Shown here piece after piece: positions 1 through 7,281 of a stretch of DNA of 25,081 bases (position 1 is its first letter; every line of letters begins with the position of its first letter). The notes under the pieces were generated by a model. It was not told the DNA's origin. It saw nothing but the letters and a program-made list of their open reading frames with translations, and did not search any database. Location of the stretch: NCBI GenBank assembly GCA_965662365.1, contig CBFIHR010000066.1, positions 1 through 25,081 on the forward strand, in the 5' to 3' direction. Origin of the DNA: CAWVWD01 sp965662365 (GTDB taxonomy: Bacteria; Bacteroidota; Bacteroidia; Chitinophagales; Saprospiraceae). Position numbers and translations under genes: made by a program.

Positions 1-203
1 CGTTTTGAACGGTTTCAACGATTTCTGTCACTTCATTTTGAATCGGTTCTTCGATATTTTCAATTTCAGTTTCAGTTGTTTCTTCAGTTTCGTTTTGAAT
101 GGTTTCAACGATTTCTGTCACTTCATTTTGAATTGATTCTTCGATATTTTCAATTTCAGTTTCAGTTGTTTCTTCGGTTTCGTTTTGAATCGGTTCTTCC
201 CAA
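1..203. repeat. 90-bp tandem repeat inside a coding region
   Basis: CGTTTTGAA recurs at 1, 91 and 181, giving two full 90-bp units (1-90 and 91-180) and the beginning of a third. Units differ at only a few positions, for example AATCGGTTC against AATTGATTC. The period is a multiple of three and encodes 30 residues of the type IQNEVTEIVET / IQNETEETTETEIENIEE. Within each unit the segment after CATTTTGAAT echoes the segment after CGTTTTGAAT, so the unit itself looks like an older duplication. Confidence 0.9.
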
Positions 204-601
204 TCATTAGATTGAAAAGTCAGCTGTTCAGATTGTTCAGGGACATCTGTCATATCATCGAAAATCGACTGTTCGACTTTTTTACCTTGCAATTTATCCA
301 AAGGTATTAACTCTAAGGTTTCGAGTTGTTCGGCTTCGATTTTCATAGCAGGATACTCGATTACATAAATCCGTTTTTTGTTGACATAACGTTTTAAGAA
401 AACCCTATCATAAGCGTAAGTTGCTGTTTTATGTAAGTATTTTTCGAAATTGGGATGATTGGACGACCGCAGTTTTTTCAGAAAAGCAATCCGTAAACTT
501 TGGACATACGGATACTGTTGAAGCATATTTTTAATTTGCTCTACTGAAAACTGATCACTTTCTGGCGATTCTAAAAAGGCTGCAAATTCTTTTGGTGTCA
601 T
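1..601 (-). CDS. Bacteroidota conserved protein of unknown function with 30-residue repeats (partial, 3' end outside window)
   Basis: The frame opens at an ATG at 601-599 (MTPKEFAAFLESPES...) and runs off the left edge of the window without a stop, so about 200 residues are visible. Residues 20-65 contain the pattern LQQYPYVQSLRIAFLKKL followed by KTATYAYDRVFLKRYV. I recognise this from a widespread Bacteroidota family of unknown function whose members begin with a YPYFQSARLLL-like helix; this is recall, not a search. From about residue 140 the protein becomes Glu/Thr/Ile/Asn-rich and is made of a 30-residue repeat encoded by an exact 90-bp tandem period. No signal peptide or membrane segment is visible. 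The low-complexity acidic part is probably a flexible linker before a C-terminal region that lies outside the window. Function unknown. Confidence 0.8.
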   Translation of the reverse strand, partial: MTPKEFAAFLESPESDQFSVEQIKNMLQQYPYVQSLRIAFLKKLRSSNHPNFEKYLHKTATYAYDRVFLKRYVNKKRIYVIEYPAMKIEAEQLETLELIPLDKLQGKKVEQSIFDDMTDVPEQSEQLTFQSNDWEEPIQNETEETTETEIENIEESIQNEVTEIVETIQNETEETTETEIENIEEPIQNEVTEIVETVQN

Positions 602-607
602 TTTTTA

Positions 608-642
608 ACGGTTGACGGTTGACGGCAAACGGTTGACGGCTG
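608..642. repeat. Heptamer tandem tract (ACGGTTG-type, 5 units)
   Basis: Five consecutive 7-bp units: ACGGTTG, ACGGTTG, ACGGCAA, ACGGTTG, ACGGCTG. The tract is bordered by TTAAC on the left and GTTAA on the right. It lies seven bases upstream of the start codon of the minus-strand gene, so it would fall within or next to that gene's 5' untranslated region. Confidence 0.85.
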
Positions 643-941
643 TTAAATCGTTCCGTTTCTATTTGAAATTCAAATAGTAGATAACTAACCAAATATTTTT
701 TTAGACTGTTTGAATGTGCAAATTACAAATTTTCAATAAAACTCTAAAGTATTTTTTATTAAATAGAATCCTTGATTGTCGGAAGGTAATTTTCAATTTT
801 ACAACAAATTCGCTAAATCAGCTGTATTTTTTTGGTAAGAAAAATGGTTGTCGAGTCAACAGAGCCATTTAAATGTATAAAAAAGCAGTCAAAAAAATTT
901 AAGTAGCAACGGGCAGATGATTTTAGTAAGAATTTTTTTTA

Positions 942-976
942 CAAAAAAAGCTGCTAAACCAAAAAGTTCAGCAGCT
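942..976 (-). terminator. Intrinsic terminator of leuS
   Basis: On the minus strand AGCTGCTGAAC pairs with GTTTAGCAGCT over 11 bp (one G-U pair) around a six-base loop, and a run of seven T follows. It lies about 50 bp beyond the leuS stop codon. Confidence 0.85.
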
Positions 977-1025
977 CTTCAAAAAACAAATAAAATCCGT
1001 ATAATTTGTGATAATCCGTGTCCTA

Positions 1026-4000
1026 TTATTTCACCACAATATTAATCATACGTTTCGGTACAACAATCACTTTACGCACCGTTTTACCTTCTGTATATTT
1101 TTGAATTTTTGGTAATGCCAAAGCCGCTTTTTCGGCATCTTCTTTAGAAGTGTCGGCCGCTAAGTCGATTTTATCCCGCATTTTACCGTTGATAGCGACA
1201 GGATATGTAAAACTATCTTCTTTTAAATATTCCTCATTTAACTCAGGATAAGCAGCGTCCATAACTGTACCTTCATTACCTAATTTGTGCCACAATTCTT
1301 CGGCTGTAAACGGTGCAAACGGAGCAATTAAAACGACAAAATCTTGCAAAATTGCTTTTTTAGTACACTTTGCGGCTTTCAATTCATTGGCTAAAACCAT
1401 AAATGAGCTCACACAAGTATTTAATGAAAAACGCTCAATATCTTCTGTTACTCGCTTGATGCCTGTGTGTAAGATTTTATATTCTGCTTTGGTCGGTGCT
1501 GCATCGCTGATATTTTCAAACAATGCCCAAAACTTACGTAAAAACTTAGAAACACCTTCGATTCCGTTGGTGTTCCACGGTTTTGACTGCTCGATTGGCC
1601 CTAAAAACATCTCGTACATACGGAAACAATCCGCTCCATAGCGTTCGACCATCAAGTCAGGATTGACAACGTTGTATTTCGATTTTGACATTTTTTCAAC
1701 GGCATAGCCACAAATGTATTTTCCTTCTTTGTTGGTAACAAAGTAGGCATTTTTATATTCAGGTCGCCAGTTTTGAAATGCTTCCATATCCAAAACATCA
1801 TCATTGACAATATTAACATCCACATGTAAAGCAGTTACCAATTGTTGAGCATTTTTTTCTTTAACGACATCATAAGAGATAAATAATGGATGTGTATATT
1901 CTTCTCCTAAATGTGAATTATCAACATTGCCTTCGATTGCACGATTGATACGTTTGATAATAGTATCAAATTTGAAATAGTACTTTCCAACTTCTTGCGT
2001 TGAAATGACTAATAACTTCCAACCAGCTTTATCGTAATCCGCTTTTCTGTTTTCTAAATAACGTTTTAAATCGCTACCAGACTTGATTTCTATAGCCAAT
2101 TTGTGTTCGGGCATTGCAAAGTCAACGTAACCGCCTGCAATCGGATATTCAGTCTGAACCTCAATTTCGTATTCTTTCAATTTATCCTTGAAAATTTTCT
2201 CTGCAAACTGCTCATTGACACGATACACAAAGTTTGAGCGGCCTTGAATCATTCCTTGATTAATCAACTTTTTGAATGGTTCATTTGTCGGCACTAAACC
2301 CTTGTCAAACAAGACTTTATGCCAAAAACGAGAGTACATTAAGTGACCAACTGCGTGTTCTGTACCACCGACATATAAATCGACTTCTTTCCAATAATTC
2401 ACGGCATCTTCACTAGCAAAACGTTCATCATTCGTAGCGTCCATGTAGCGTAAAAAGTACCATGAAGAACCTGCAAAACCAGGCATTGTATCTGTTTCAC
2501 GAACAGAGCCATCTTCTAAATTTACCCAATTGTCCAAACGTGCTAAAGGCGATTTTCCGCCAGAGGCAGGTTTGAAATCATCTAATTCAGGTAATACCAA
2601 AGGTAATTCGTCAGTCGTCAAAGGAATCGAAATACCATCTTTGTAGCGAATAGGAAACGGTTCGCCCCAATAACGTTGACGGCTGTAATTCGCATCCCGT
2701 AATTTGTAATTGACCTTTCCTTTTCCAATGCCTTTTTCTTCTGCGGCATCAATTGCGGCACTGATCGCCTCTTTCACTTCCATACCAGTCAAAAAGCCAG
2801 AATTAATTATTTTTCCAACTTTATCATCCATTGTTGCCCCAGGATAAGCTGATTTATCAACAACCTCAATAATATCAATTCCAAACTTCGTCGCAAAACG
2901 ATGATCCCGTTCGTCATCACTCGGAACGGCCATAATCGCCCCTGTTCCATAATCTTTCAAAACATATTCACCGATGTAAATCGGAATGCGAGTATTGGTA
3001 AAAGGATTGATAGCATAAGCTCCAGTAAACTCACCTGTGACCTCTTTTGCTTCTGACATTCGTTCAATTTCGGAGCGAGAATTGACGTAAGTCAAATATT
3101 TATCAATAGCAGTTTGTTGTTCGGCAGTTGTGATTTGGGCGACTAAATCGTGTTCAGGTGCTAAAACCATAAAAGTAGCTCCAAAAATCGTATCTGGACG
3201 AGTGGTAAATACCTCAATTTTTTCTTCACTTTCGCTAATATCAAAGAAAATCGTTGCTCCTTCGGAGCGACCAATCCAGTTGCGTTGTTGTGCCTTTAAA
3301 GAGTCTGTCCATTCGACTTCATTCAAGTCATTCAATAATCGTTCGGCGTAAGCCGTGATTCTTAAAGACCACTGCAACATTGCTTTTTTCTCTACCGGAA
3401 ATCCACCACGTTCCGAAACGCCATCTTTCACTTCATCGTTTGCTAAGACTGTTCCCAAAGCTTCGCACCAGTTTACATAACCGACTTTGCGATAAGCCAA
3501 ACGATAATTCATCAAAATATCGTCTTGCTCCGCAGCCGTCATTGCGTTCCATTCTGCTGCTGTGAAAATCTCCTCTTGCGTTGTCGCTGCATTGACGTTG
3601 GCGTTCCCCTCTTTTTCGAAGACTTTCGTCAAATCAGTAATCAATGCTGCTTTATGAGTCGTAGTATTATAATAAGACTCGAATAACTGTAAGAAAAGCC
3701 ACTGTGTCCATTTATAGTAATTCGGGTCAGAAGTTTTAACCTCACGAGACCAGTCAAATGAAAATCCAATATTATCTAATTGACTGCGATAGCGAGCAAT
3801 ATTATCGTCGGTAGATTTGGCTGGGTGTACTCCAGTTTGAATCGCATACTGCTCGGCAGGTAAACCAAAGGCATCGTACCCCATCGGGTGAAGTACATTG
3901 AAACCTTTGTGTCTTTTATATCTTGCAAAAATATCTGAAGCAATATATCCTAAAGGATGACCAACATGCAAACCAGAACCAGAAGGGTAGGGAAACATAT

Positions 4001-4109
4001 CTAAAACATAAAATTTGGGCTTTTTAGTCGAATTTGTGACTTTGTAAACTTCATTTTCTTCCCAAAATCTTTTCCATTTTTGCTCAATTTGTCGAGGATT
4101 ATAGTCCAT
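1026..4109 (-). CDS. leuS: Leucyl-tRNA synthetase with an inserted PD-(D/E)XK-like domain
   Basis: Class I aminoacyl-tRNA synthetase that charges tRNA-Leu in the cytoplasm. The HIGH motif reads HVGH (residues 48-51) and the second signature is KMSKS (806-810). The CP1 editing domain is recognisable from TTRPDTIFGATF (302-313) and GTGAIMAVPSDDERDHRFA (388-406). The stretch at about 150-215 (FEKEGNANVNAATT ... LMNYRLAY ... VNWC) is the insertion usual in Bacteroidota LeuRS. At 1027 residues the protein is about 100 longer than I expect for the phylum. The excess lies at about residues 632-743, between GMIQGRSNFVYR and SYDVV, and resembles a DUF559/Vsr-type nuclease (see separate entry). The frame is open throughout and all synthetase motifs are intact, so the enzyme should be active. 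It starts at the only ATG before the conserved MDYNPRQIEQKW opening and is followed by a strong terminator. Confidence 0.97.
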   Translation of the reverse strand: MDYNPRQIEQKWKRFWEENEVYKVTNSTKKPKFYVLDMFPYPSGSGLHVGHPLGYIASDIFARYKRHKGFNVLHPMGYDAFGLPAEQYAIQTGVHPAKSTDDNIARYRSQLDNIGFSFDWSREVKTSDPNYYKWTQWLFLQLFESYYNTTTHKAALITDLTKVFEKEGNANVNAATTQEEIFTAAEWNAMTAAEQDDILMNYRLAYRKVGYVNWCEALGTVLANDEVKDGVSERGGFPVEKKAMLQWSLRITAYAERLLNDLNEVEWTDSLKAQQRNWIGRSEGATIFFDISESEEKIEVFTTRPDTIFGATFMVLAPEHDLVAQITTAEQQTAIDKYLTYVNSRSEIERMSEAKEVTGEFTGAYAINPFTNTRIPIYIGEYVLKDYGTGAIMAVPSDDERDHRFATKFGIDIIEVVDKSAYPGATMDDKVGKIINSGFLTGMEVKEAISAAIDAAEEKGIGKGKVNYKLRDANYSRQRYWGEPFPIRYKDGISIPLTTDELPLVLPELDDFKPASGGKSPLARLDNWVNLEDGSVRETDTMPGFAGSSWYFLRYMDATNDERFASEDAVNYWKEVDLYVGGTEHAVGHLMYSRFWHKVLFDKGLVPTNEPFKKLINQGMIQGRSNFVYRVNEQFAEKIFKDKLKEYEIEVQTEYPIAGGYVDFAMPEHKLAIEIKSGSDLKRYLENRKADYDKAGWKLLVISTQEVGKYYFKFDTIIKRINRAIEGNVDNSHLGEEYTHPLFISYDVVKEKNAQQLVTALHVDVNIVNDDVLDMEAFQNWRPEYKNAYFVTNKEGKYICGYAVEKMSKSKYNVVNPDLMVERYGADCFRMYEMFLGPIEQSKPWNTNGIEGVSKFLRKFWALFENISDAAPTKAEYKILHTGIKRVTEDIERFSLNTCVSSFMVLANELKAAKCTKKAILQDFVVLIAPFAPFTAEELWHKLGNEGTVMDAAYPELNEEYLKEDSFTYPVAINGKMRDKIDLAADTSKEDAEKAALALPKIQKYTEGKTVRKVIVVPKRMINIVVK
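1881..2216 (-). other. In-frame PD-(D/E)XK/DUF559-like domain inserted in leuS
   Basis: Residues 632-743 of LeuRS. The insert begins with an amphipathic helix (EQFAEKIFKDKLKEYEI) and continues with EYPIAGGYVDFAMPEHKLAI, then EIKSGSD, and ADYDKAGWKLLVIS. The order helix, strand with Asp663, strand with Glu674-x-Lys676, then a D-x-x-GW-x-L/V-L-x-I strand is that of the PD-(D/E)XK nuclease fold. It is closest by eye to the DUF559/Vsr-like group, in which DFxxPExKLAIE is characteristic. The D...ExK residues needed for metal binding are all present. It sits just before the leucine-specific segment that precedes KMSKS, a surface region tolerant of insertions. Intein splice-junction residues are absent. 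The fold assignment is by pattern only. Confidence 0.7.
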
Positions 4110-4816
4110 ATTAAACTTATTTATATTGCTTTAAAATTTTAAATCTTTATTTTTATTGTTACACATTAACTTGAATGTGTTAATTCGAACTAATTTAATA
4201 TTAGCTAATTAAAAATATGTATTACCTTTTATGTTAGTGGTTTATGTTTTGATGTTACTAATATTAGTTTATAATTAACTAATTGAGTTGCGAAATTAGT
4301 TAAAATGTATTGAATCCAATTGTTATCCCTTAAAAATATTGGTGTTTTTGAAGGGCGGTAAAATGTAGAAGTTTGTGTCATTTTAATGTAAATAAAGTAT
4401 AAGGTGTTATTAATACCTTGTTTTAGTTACACTTATGTTGTAAAACATATATAAAATATGAATATATTAGTGCTGTGTTTAGAAATACCATTGTTCAGGT
4501 GTTTAAAGTCCTATTTTAATGACATATTTTGGGTTAATAAAAGACATAAAAAAATGTACTAATCTTTTTTTAAAAAAAATTATCTTTTATGGTGAATTTT
4601 TTATTTTTTTTATTATATAGTAGGCTGAAATTTACACATAAATATTGACGGAATTTAGCAAAAGGGATGGTTTTGAATGTAGTTATATAGTATAATGAGT
4701 TATGTCACTTAAAAACTTATCCGAAGTCACTTCAAAATAAAGTAATTTTGATTGATATATGCTAACTTTGGAGGGCGAAATTTAGTTTCATAGATTATTA
4801 AAAAACAGCGTTAATT
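4110..4816. other. 707-bp AT-rich intergenic region with inverted repeats
   Basis: Divergent spacer between leuS and the gene at 4817. No ORF longer than about 34 codons is present. It contains several ACTAAT/ATTAGT words: a perfect 12-bp palindrome ACTAATATTAGT at 4257-4268 and a 10-bp inverted repeat TTAACTAATT/AATTAGTTAA at 4275-4284 and 4294-4303 around a nine-base loop. There is also ACACATT/AATGTGT at 4161-4167 and 4174-4180. From about 4540 to 4620 the sequence is almost only A and T. Besides the -7 element at 4763 I see no recognised regulatory site. I found no TAnnTTTG element for leuS. Confidence 0.5.
4763..4770 (+). promoter_or_regulatory. Bacteroidota -7 element of the gene at 4817
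   Basis: TAACTTTG matches the TAnnTTTG consensus exactly and lies 46 bp upstream of the ATG. No convincing -33 TTTG lies at the usual distance; a TTTTG at 4746-4750 is too near. Confidence 0.55.
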
Positions 4817-5257
4817 ATGATTAGACGATTATTATCTTTGGGAGTAATGTTGATTATAGGTTTATTAGCTTACAATATGATGTTCGGTGATGAAGCAGAT
4901 AAAGAAAATGCGAAACAAATTACAAATGGAGTTAAAGAACTTATTCAATCAACGAAAGAGAAATATAAAAATGGTGAATATAATGAAGCCATCGATAGAA
5001 TCGGAGATGTATTTAATCAGCTGAAGAATAAAGCGGATAAACTAAATAATGGTGAATACGCAGATGATATTTCGGAGTTAGAAGAAAGAAAACAACGCCT
5101 CGAAGAAATGCTTCGAGAGCTAGAAGAGAAAGAAAATACGACAACTCGCTCGTTAGTGCCTCAAGATTTGACAAATGATAAAGATGCTATTCTTAAGGAA
5201 ATGTTGGAGTTAGAAAAAGAGGTTAATCGAATTGCGACGAAGTTAGATAAAGAATAA
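4817..5257 (+). CDS. Small membrane-anchored coiled-coil protein
   Basis: 146 residues. One hydrophobic segment (about residues 4-23, LLSLGVMLIIGLLAYNMMFG) follows a short positively charged start, so the protein is probably anchored in the inner membrane by its N-terminus, or is secreted. The rest is highly charged and helical: KEKYKNGEYNEAIDRIGDVF (about 48-67) has a TPR-like half-repeat character, and ELEERKQRLEEMLRELEEKE (about 87-106) is a coiled coil. A second helical stretch closes the protein. I do not recognise a named family. It precedes the MORN-caspase gene by 154 bp on the same strand with no terminator between, so the two may be co-transcribed. A -7 element lies 46 bp upstream of the ATG. 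Confidence 0.8.
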   Translation: MIRRLLSLGVMLIIGLLAYNMMFGDEADKENAKQITNGVKELIQSTKEKYKNGEYNEAIDRIGDVFNQLKNKADKLNNGEYADDISELEERKQRLEEMLRELEEKENTTTRSLVPQDLTNDKDAILKEMLELEKEVNRIATKLDKE

Positions 5258-5411
5258 ATAATAAAACCTGACAAATACCTAAAACAACACTTAACACGTA
5301 GACTTAGTATCAAAGTGAATAAATTGAAGATTCATTTTGAACTCATACTTTAAGGTTGATAAGAAGTAGTAATCAAATGCTTTTTTATCACGATTTTAAA
5401 AAACTACTCTT

Positions 5412-7010
5412 ATGAAAAATGTAATTTTATTTGGAACATTTTTATTTTCATTCGTCTTTGCGGTCGAGACGACCGCACAATATAATGATTGTATGTTCGG
5501 TCAATGTGATTTCGGCTATGGCGTAATGGTTTATGCTAATGGCGAAAAATATGTTGGTGAATTTGATAATAGAAAAAGACATGGGCAAGGAGTTTATTTT
5601 CTGTCTAATGGTGACAAATACGTTGGTTCATGGAAACATGATAAATACAACGGAGAGGGTCGCCTTTACAGAAGAGATGGTTCAGTGCAGGCAGGTATTT
5701 GGTCAAATAATACATTAACTAAATATCATGATAAAACGTCAGGATGTTTAACTGGCGATTGTAATAATGGCTATGGTGTTTATTTGTTAGAAGATGGGAC
5801 TAAGGTCGTTGGTATATTTCAAAACGGGAGACCTGACGGTCAAGTCGCTGTTTTTTACACAAACGGTTCAAAATATGTTGGTGATTTTGCGACTTTCAAG
5901 AAAGAAGGCACCGGAATTCTATCTCATCCGGATGGTTTAATTGAAGAAGGTTTCTGGAAAAATGATGCTTACGCTGGTGCAGAAAAGTCAGGCAAGGGTT
6001 GCATCGAAGGAGATTGTAATAACGGTTTTGGTAAATATGTTTACGATGATTATACAAAATATATCGGAAATTTCGCTGGATCTTATGCACATGGTTATGG
6101 TGAATGCTATTATAGTGATGGTGACTATTATAAAGGAGAATGGCAAGCACATCACTTTCATGGAAAAGGAACGATATATTATGCGGATGGAACTATTCAA
6201 GATGGTTACTGGAAGGCAGGTGAGTTTTTAGGCAGTACGCCTCCAGAGACGAAAGTTGTCGAAGTTACAACCCAGGCTACTAAGGAATTTCCAAAAGTGT
6301 ATGCAGTGTTAGTTGGTGTAGCTCGTTATAATCACATGAAAAGTCTAAAATATACAGATGATGACGCTTATAGAATGTTCGCATTTTTGAAAAGCCCAGA
6401 AGGTGGTGCTTTAGCAGACGATCAAATCAAAATTTTAATTGACGAAGATGCGTCTAAAGATAATATTTTAAAAACCTTAGAGGAAACGTTCGCAAAAGCA
6501 GGCCCAAATGATTATATACTTTTTTACTTTTCAGGTCATGGTCTAAAAGGAGCTTTCTTGCCTATTGATTATGATGGTAATAATAATCGTGTAGAACATG
6601 CTGATATTAAGGCTATCTTAGATAAAAGTCAAGCAAAATCTAAAGTTGTCATTGCAGACGCTTGTCACTCTGGCAGCTTGAATGGAGCAAAAGGAGCTAC
6701 AGCACAGTCGGTCATTGAAACTTACTATGAGGCATTTAGCCGTTCATCAGGTGGGACTGCATTGATGATGTCGTCAAAAGCAGAGGAAACTTCGATCGAG
6801 AATAATGGTTTACGTCAAGGTATTTTTAGTCATTTCTTGATTCGTGGCTTGAAAGGTGCTGCAGATAATGACGATAATAAGTTAGTGACTATCAATGAGT
6901 TATTCGAATATGTAGAAGCTAATGTTAAGTTTTATACGAATAATTATCAAACGCCAGTAATTAGTGGTGATTATGACAGTAGTTTGCCGATGGGGGTTAT
7001 TCGAGACTAA
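5412..7010 (+). CDS. Secreted MORN-repeat protein with C-terminal caspase-like (peptidase C14) domain
   Basis: 532 residues. An N-terminal signal peptide (MKNVILFGTFLFSFVFAVETTA, probably cut before Gln23) implies export. Residues 27-275 are MORN-type repeats (GxGxxxxxxGxxYxGxWxxxxxxG) in three longer units of exactly 85 residues, each opening with a C-x4-C motif: CMFGQC (27-32), CLTGDC (112-117) and CIEGDC (197-202). Residues 295-532 form a caspase/metacaspase-like domain. The catalytic His lies in YFSGHG (His376) and the catalytic Cys in DACHSG (Cys418), with the usual first strand (VYAVLVGVARYNHMKSLKYTDDDA, about 296-319). MORN repeats usually bind lipids or form dimers in other proteins; the caspase fold cleaves after basic or acidic residues. 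Here the target is unknown. No type IX C-terminal sorting domain is visible. A clean terminator follows, so this gene ends its transcription unit. Confidence 0.9.
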   Translation: MKNVILFGTFLFSFVFAVETTAQYNDCMFGQCDFGYGVMVYANGEKYVGEFDNRKRHGQGVYFLSNGDKYVGSWKHDKYNGEGRLYRRDGSVQAGIWSNNTLTKYHDKTSGCLTGDCNNGYGVYLLEDGTKVVGIFQNGRPDGQVAVFYTNGSKYVGDFATFKKEGTGILSHPDGLIEEGFWKNDAYAGAEKSGKGCIEGDCNNGFGKYVYDDYTKYIGNFAGSYAHGYGECYYSDGDYYKGEWQAHHFHGKGTIYYADGTIQDGYWKAGEFLGSTPPETKVVEVTTQATKEFPKVYAVLVGVARYNHMKSLKYTDDDAYRMFAFLKSPEGGALADDQIKILIDEDASKDNILKTLEETFAKAGPNDYILFYFSGHGLKGAFLPIDYDGNNNRVEHADIKAILDKSQAKSKVVIADACHSGSLNGAKGATAQSVIETYYEAFSRSSGGTALMMSSKAEETSIENNGLRQGIFSHFLIRGLKGAADNDDNKLVTINELFEYVEANVKFYTNNYQTPVISGDYDSSLPMGVIRD

Positions 7011-7057
7011 GACGATTAAAAACGAAATTATAGAAATTTATACATAAGAGTCTATTC

Positions 7058-7094
7058 AAAGGCGATATCGTAAGATGTCGCCTTTATTTTTTTT
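7058..7094 (+). terminator. Intrinsic terminator of the MORN-caspase gene
   Basis: AAAGGCGATATC pairs with GATGTCGCCTTT over 12 bp (one G-U) around a GTAA (GNRA-type) tetraloop, followed by a run of eight T after one A. It starts 48 bp after the stop codon. Confidence 0.9.
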
Positions 7095-7247
7095 ATAAAT
7101 TATGGATAAGTTTATAATCATTTTTCTATTTTTAACTTTTAGAATGCTCCCTATCTATTTTTCAGTAAAATAGCTTATGAATAATATAATTTTTTAGGGA
7201 ACGAAACTATTTTAAAACCAAAGTGTCAAGGTTACACTAAGTTTGTT

Positions 7248-7255
7248 TACCTTTG
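7248..7255 (+). promoter_or_regulatory. -7 promoter element of glgB
   Basis: TACCTTTG matches TAnnTTTG exactly and is followed by CAGAAA. It lies 26 bp before the ATG, implying a leader of about 20 bases. No clear -33 TTTG is seen. Confidence 0.7.
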
Positions 7256-7281
7256 CAGAAAATACCTAAAATTAGTTAGTT

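Larger units (their letters stand above)
602..1025. other. Gene-free spacer between leuS 3' end and the partial gene
   Basis: 424 bp without a supportable gene; the longest ATG frames are about ten codons. It holds an exact heptamer tract at 608-642, the leuS terminator at 942-976 and a second degenerate repeat tract at about 991-1017. The rest is AT-rich. I found no full TAnnTTTG element reading towards the gene at 601; the nearest candidate on the minus strand is TAATTTG at about 718-724, which lacks one T. Confidence 0.6.

Noticed and set aside
1..203. CRISPR array
   Set aside because: The 90-bp units are contiguous, without unique spacers, and lie in an open reading frame.
1881..2216. 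Intein in leuS
   Set aside because: No Cys or Ser at the N-terminal junction, no His-Asn before a Ser/Thr/Cys at the C-terminal junction, and no splicing blocks; about 112 residues is also too short for a full intein.
4458..4562. 34-codon ORF in the leuS upstream spacer
   Set aside because: No promoter element, no recognisable composition or family, and such frames are expected by chance in this AT-rich stretch.
4110..4816. Replication origin
   Set aside because: AT-rich with palindromes, but no TTATNCACA DnaA boxes and no dnaA or other origin genes beside it.
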